DNA from: Euglena gracilis | Taxonomy: Eukaryota; Euglenozoa; Euglenophyceae; Euglenales; Euglenaceae | Assembly (NCBI GenBank): GCA_900893395.1 | Contig: CAAHFI010266897.1 | Span: 1-23,380 of the forward strand | Length of the DNA: 23,380 nucleotides | Direction of reading: 5' to 3' | Shown here: positions 19,237 to 23,380 of the stretch, piece after piece | How the letters are laid out: every line of letters begins with the position of its first letter | How positions within the stretch are numbered: position 1 is the stretch's first letter | The notes under the pieces: model-generated | Database searches by the model: none | Told to the model about the DNA's origin: nothing | What the model saw: the letters and a program-made list of their open reading frames with translations, nothing else | Translations under genes and position numbers: made by a program

Positions 19237-20230
19237 GTGGCCATCACTTCCCCCCCACACATCTCAGCAGAAAATTTTCAGCAGCAGACAGCCACACACA
19301 GTGATGGCCATGGACCCTGGCAGACAGTGGGCAAAAAGCCCAGACGACAACGGAAGACATTGGGTACCCAGGGTCAAGACCCATTACATTTCAAATTGGG
19401 GTGCAGGAAACCTTCAAAATTGGCAGACCCAGCCCAGAGCAAAAGCCCCAGCCCACAGAGCAAATGCCCCCAACCATCAAGATGGAATAAGGGACAAGGG
19501 GGCCAGTACAACATTGGGAAGCCAGAGATGGCCCAGTCTGGAGCAGAAGGCCAATCCAAGGGCTATGGCAGCCCACAGGAAGGGGCAAAAGAGGTCTGTA
19601 CCAACCATCTTTTTCAAATTCAGCCCACAACCCCATTCCAGGGGGGAGGGGGAGGCCCAGCAACAGGGCTCCCCCAGATTTCAATTGGGCATGGCAAGAA
19701 GCCAGAACTTACAGCCCCGGCCATGGAGGCCAGAGCAAAAGGGGCTTGGGCCAAGGAGGCCAATCCAAGGGCTATGGCAGCCATACAAGGGGTGGACCTC
19801 CAGAGGCCCCCCAGAAGCTAAAGGGCAGCCCCACAGGGGCTTTGTATTTAACACATGCCCAGCCCCAGGAGGAACAGGGGGAAGGGGAAGGACCCCCACA
19901 AGTATTTATTCATCATTCTTCAAATCCCCCAGTGGAATCAAGAAGGGGGGACCCACAGAGGCCCCCCTATGGTATGGATACCAACACCATCATCATCAAG
20001 GAGGCCTGATAGGCAAAACAGGGGCAGTAAGCCCTATGGTATGCACTCCAACAACAAGATCCTCCAGAGAGAGAGTGAGAAGAGAGGAGAGTGCATGCAC
20101 ACCCCCCAGGAAAACTTTCCCTTTCCAAGGGCTCAAGCCCTAGGGGCCCTAAGGGTGCAATGTCCAACACCCCCAGCCCAGCCCCCCAAAATCATCTTAT
20201 CCAGGAAATAAATTCCATGGAGGAGAAATG
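19237..20230 (+). pseudogene. gag-like region of copy G
   Basis: The product beginning at the ATG of 19237 (MAITSPPHISAENFQQQ) is rich in Gln, Lys, Pro and Gly, with HSDGHGPWQTVGKKPRRQRK near its start. The later part shows a His run (YQHHHHQGG near 19975-20005) and TTRSSRERVRREESACTPPR, with parallels in copy C. A 24-base direct repeat containing CCAATCCAAGGGCTATGGCA occurs at 19550 and 19758. The low-complexity composition fits a packaging protein and shows no enzyme motif. Confidence 0.6.
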
Positions 20231-20271
20231 GGGAGACACCCCCCTCCATCAAAGGTTGCAAAAAAGCTGAA

Positions 20272-21725
20272 ATGGTGGACAAAAAATGCCCCCCAACAAC
20301 ATGTCAACTCATCAGGGATGGCATTCAACCCCCTTGGGTAAACCCACCAAAATTGTCCACCCACCCAAAAATCAGAGCAAATTTGAACCTACCCCAAGCA
20401 GAAAAAATACTGCTGGATTACGAAAAATCTGGATCCGTAAAGAGGGTGAGGGATTCAACCACCCAGCACCTGATCCCCTGGTTTCTGATTTCAAAACCAG
20501 AGGGGGAGACAAAAATGGAGATTAATAAGCGATTGCAGGGAAATAAATCAAAGGTTCCAAGTGAAACCTTTCAAGCTGGATCACATCCAGCACATTTTTC
20601 CAGTGTTGGAAAAAGGCCACTGGGCATCCAAAATAGACCTAAAGGATGCTTACTTCCACATACCAGTGAGCCAGGCCCTAAGGCCATTTTAAGACATCAG
20701 GTGGGGGGGCAGACCTGGGAATTCCAGGCAGGCTGTTTTGGCCTAAATATAATGCCCCAAATTTTTATGTCAGTAATGAAGACATTCGAAAAGCTGTGGA
20801 GAAAAAGGGGCATCCAGGTATTTATTTACCTGGACGACATTTTACTGGTGGCCCCAACACAAAACATCTTACAAAATCACCTGAACACAGTCGTCAGGGA
20901 TTTAATCAAATCAGGGTTCAAAATCAATGTGAAAAAGTCCACCCTCCAGCCCAGCCAAATCGTAAATCATCTTGGATTTCAACTAAACTTCCAAGAGGGA
21001 AAATTACAGGTGCCCCCCAGAAAATAAAAACAGTAAAAAAGGAGCTGGGAAAAATGGTGAAAAAAGATTACATGTCAAAAAGGCAACTGGCTGCCATTTT
21101 GGGCCAAATCAGATGCAATCTAATGGCCCTGCCCTTTCTAAGGGCCTTTACGGATGCCCTGGCAAATTTTTTGGTGGAAAATTCCACAGCCCCCTGGGAC
21201 TCAAAACACCCCATTTCCCAAAGGATAAAGGATCAATTAAGGGAAATAAAAATTCTGCTGGACACCTGGGGGGCAGACCCTTCCCCCAAAGTGCAACCAG
21301 AGAGTTGCACTCAGACAGCAGCACCCATGCCTGGGGGGGCTGGACATTCGAACAGGCAAAATTGTGCAGGAATTTTGGAGGGAAAACTCCATTTTGCACA
21401 TAAACGTCAAAGAATTAAGTGCAGCAATAAGCACAGTACAAAGCCTAAGCAAACCAGGAGAAACTGTGTCCCTGTCAGTGGACAATCAAGTAATTTACTA
21501 TTACTTAACAAAAGGGGGGGCAGAAAAGACCCCTTCAATTCCATGCTAAGACCCTTTTTCAAATGGTGCATGGAGCACAACATAAACCTGCAAGTAAAGT
21601 GGGTCCCTTCAAAGGAATGCCTGGCAGATCCCATAAGCAGGTGGGAAATGGACAGGGGGGATTATTCCCTGGACCCCCAACTTTTTCAATGGCTGAGGCA
21701 GCAGTTCAAAAATTACATAGCCTGA
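20272..21725 (+). pseudogene. Reverse transcriptase and RNase H region of copy G
   Basis: The block from QHLIPWFLISKPEGE near 20470 aligns with copy F (MFLVPWFVIEKAEPG). FQAGCFGLNIMPQIFM near 20720-20770 and VFIYLDDILLVAPTQ carry the active site, with YLDD at 20827-20838. RNase H traces are ELHSDSSTHAWGG near 21300-21340, LHINVKELSAAIS near 21390-21430, and SLSVDNQVIYYYLTK near 21470. After it come VKWVPSKECLADPISRWEMD and a Phe-Ala-Ser-Pro-Gly block near 21740 that mark the linker to the recombinase. The region is spread over more than one frame and broken. Confidence 0.82.
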
Positions 21726-22049
21726 AAACAGACCTTTTTGCCTCACCAGGCAACAAAAAACTGCCACAATTTGTGGCCAGGTGGCCCCACTGGGAAGCCA
21801 CAGCAGTGGATGCATTGCAATGCCCACTGGACAACATGGGGGACTTTATGCAAACCCCCCTGGTCTGTAATTCAAAAATTTCTCCCCAGATTAAGAATGT
21901 TTCCACAAGCCAAAGTTTTGATGGTCACCCCCTACTGGGATTCAGCCACATGGTGGCCCCAGTTAATAAAAATGAAAGTACCAGGGACCCCCTGCCTGAA
22001 AATCACCCCTACAGGGTATGTTCACCAATTGCAGGGGGGAAAAAATGCC

Positions 22050-22960
22050 ACCCCCCAGGTGGCCCCTCCTTTGCATGATTTGCTCAGGCAAATTTTGGAG
22101 GGAAACAAATACAAAATTCAACCATTAAGATTTCCTGGGAAGAAACCCCAGTTTGAAAAGGTACCAAAGTGCCTTTACGCTTTTATGGGTGATTCTGGAG
22201 AAATGGGGGTACCCCCCCTGAAGCCACCACTGACCAAGTGGTTGACGCTTTAATTCAACTGTTTCAATTTTCAAAGGCCCAAGCACGCAATGCATACAGT
22301 GCTATGCTATTGATCCCTGGCTTTGGGGCCTGAGGTTCCATGCCATGTTGGCACCTTACAAAAGGCTTTGGAACCAAAACCTGGAGAAATATGGTGCATT
22401 CTGGGATCCCCTCCCAATCCTCCTGGGGCTGGCACAGTCCCCCCTGCCCTCTGATATATGTACATTGCGTACACAACTCATTTTCTGTTCACGAATCCTC
22501 TGTTTATACAGAAGTTCTGATTTGGCACAGGTCCAAAGAACCACCAGTGTGTTGGGGGGGCACCCTACATCAAAATTAAACGTAAAGGCAAAACTCCATA
22601 AGTGGGAGAGTTGTCTCCATTCCCCAGTGCCCCCAAATCAGTCCCTTTCATTTAATGATGTCTTATGTGGCAGCAACACGTTTCTTTATGAAACCTGGGG
22701 GCCCCCTTTTACGTTAAAACCCCCTACAAAGCCATTAAGGCAGATACCATTGCTTCTATCACCAAAGACTTTTTGACCAAACAGGGGGTACCCCCCAGGT
22801 TTGGGGACCCCACTCCACCAGAGGGGCAGGGGTTGGTTTGCTCAAAAAATTGGGCCTTTCTGCCCAAGAAGTTTGTGAAATTGGTCAATGGAAGGGGGTG
22901 GAGGCTTTCACAGCCCATTATCAAAGACTTGGTGCCCAAGGTTCTTTGGAAATGCCCTGG
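22050..22960 (+). pseudogene. Tyrosine recombinase region of copy G
   Basis: QARNAYSAMLLIPGF near 22281-22325 matches QARNAYSAVLLIPGW of copy F, and APYKRLWNQNLEKYGAFWD near 22350-22405 matches the corresponding F segment loosely. The end of the catalytic domain, LGLSAQEVCEIGQWKGVEAF then TAHYQRLGA (22847-22935), carries the conserved Trp and the candidate nucleophilic Tyr and lines up with the same stretch of F. The middle is decayed. The internal complementary region starts about 50 bases later. Confidence 0.75.
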
Positions 22961-22987
22961 CCCCCCTTTTTTCAGTGCACAATCTGG

Positions 22988-23091
22988 CCTCACAATGGCA
23001 AAGTGCGGAGCCCGAGGTGTCTCGTACTCCCTCGAGGCAGACCGAGAAGGGAGGAAGGGACACCGAGGGCGAAGCACAAAGACATTGTGAG
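22988..23091 (+). repeat. Internal complementary region of copy G
   Basis: 22988-23020 (CCTCACAATGGCAAAGTGCG, then GAGCCCGAGGTGT) is the complement expected of a left outer end and is identical to the end of copy C at 9401-9434. 23021-23091 is the reverse complement of 23311-23380 with a single-base length difference. It contains GCGAAGCACAA at 23069-23079. Confidence 0.88.
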
Positions 23092-23221
23092 CCCGACCCC
23101 CCCCCATTAAGAAAATTTGTCTTCAAACGCCCTCGGTCAGAAGATGGGGGCCAGGGGGGGAGGTGGGGGGGGACCCCCCAGGCAAAGAAACAGCGCCATG
23201 GTCGCCACGTCGGAGACAATG

Positions 23222-23380
23222 CAGCCAACTCCGGCGAGGCGGCACTAAGCGGGACCTCCTAACCCAGCGCACGAACAATCACACAACACCGCCGGCGAGC
23301 AAGGCATGGCCTCACAATGTCTTTGTGCTTCGCCCTCGGTGTCCCTTCCTCCCTTTCGGTCTGCCTCGAGGGAGTACGAG
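23222..23380 (+). repeat. Right inverted repeat and right terminal extension of copy G
   Basis: The repeat proper runs from CAGCCAACTCCGGCG to GAGCAAGGCATGGC (23222-23310). The extension begins CTCACAATGTCTTTGTGCTT and ends GCCTCGAGGGAGTACGAG at 23380. The pairing with 23021-23091 stops exactly at the last base of the window, so the element's outer end is complete or nearly so. Confidence 0.85.

Larger units (their letters stand above)
19152..23380 (+). mobile_element. Copy G: DIRS retroelement without its left inverted repeat, decayed
   Basis: On the plus strand the order is gag-like region, reverse transcriptase, RNase H, tyrosine recombinase, internal complementary region (22988-23091), right inverted repeat (23222-23310) and right extension (23311-23380). 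The left repeat predicted by the internal complement (an outer end reading ACACCTCGGGCTCCGCAC) is absent before the gag; copy F begins there instead. G was therefore truncated at, or interrupted by, the junction near 19151. I estimate at least six breaks. Family: the same termini and gag blocks as C and D. Confidence 0.82.

Overview
The window is eukaryotic, non-coding for the host as far as I can see, and almost entirely made of retrotransposon remains. Two kinds of element are recognisable: several copies of DIRS-type retroelements (reverse transcriptase, RNase H and a tyrosine recombinase instead of an integrase, bounded by inverted terminal repeats with an internal complementary region), and one decayed retroelement-like unit that carries a C5 cytosine DNA methyltransferase. 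Methyltransferase-bearing retrotransposons are known from dinoflagellates and charophyte algae. That, together with the dense DIRS load, makes a dinoflagellate or another large-genome alga/protist a reasonable guess, but nothing in the window fixes the species.

Layout. 1-4450 (minus strand): the methyltransferase-bearing element M, running from a coiled-coil gag-like region through a Gly/Lys/Gln-rich tract and the methyltransferase to a domain with an NPPW motif; the rest lies beyond the window start. 4451-7183: no gene recognised, but a stray DIRS right end at 5838-5877 and simple-sequence tracts near 5947-6200. 7184-9929: four damaged DIRS pieces, namely a 541-base mini-element A (plus), a recombinase fragment B (plus), an internally deleted copy C (minus) and a 5' end D (minus). 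9953-14545: copy E, both termini present, badly decayed (minus). 14671-19151: copy F, the best preserved, both termini present (minus). 19152-23380: copy G (plus), lacking its left inverted repeat but keeping its right end, which falls exactly on the last base of the window.

E, F and G belong to three distinct DIRS families: their reverse transcriptases and terminal extensions differ, yet they share an inverted-repeat core (around CAACTCCGGCG), a left-end core (GCGGAGC) and an 11-base word, GCGAAGCACAA, in every intact right extension and its internal complement. The strongest unexplained pattern is base composition. The bodies of the DIRS copies are nearly free of CG dinucleotides (none from 16271 to 17197), whereas their termini and the gag region of F are CG-rich. 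Because F still has long open frames, ordinary decay alone does not easily explain this.

All elements are treated as fossils. Coordinates of their parts mark recognisable homology, not intact genes. Everything here was read by eye; no alignment or database search was run.
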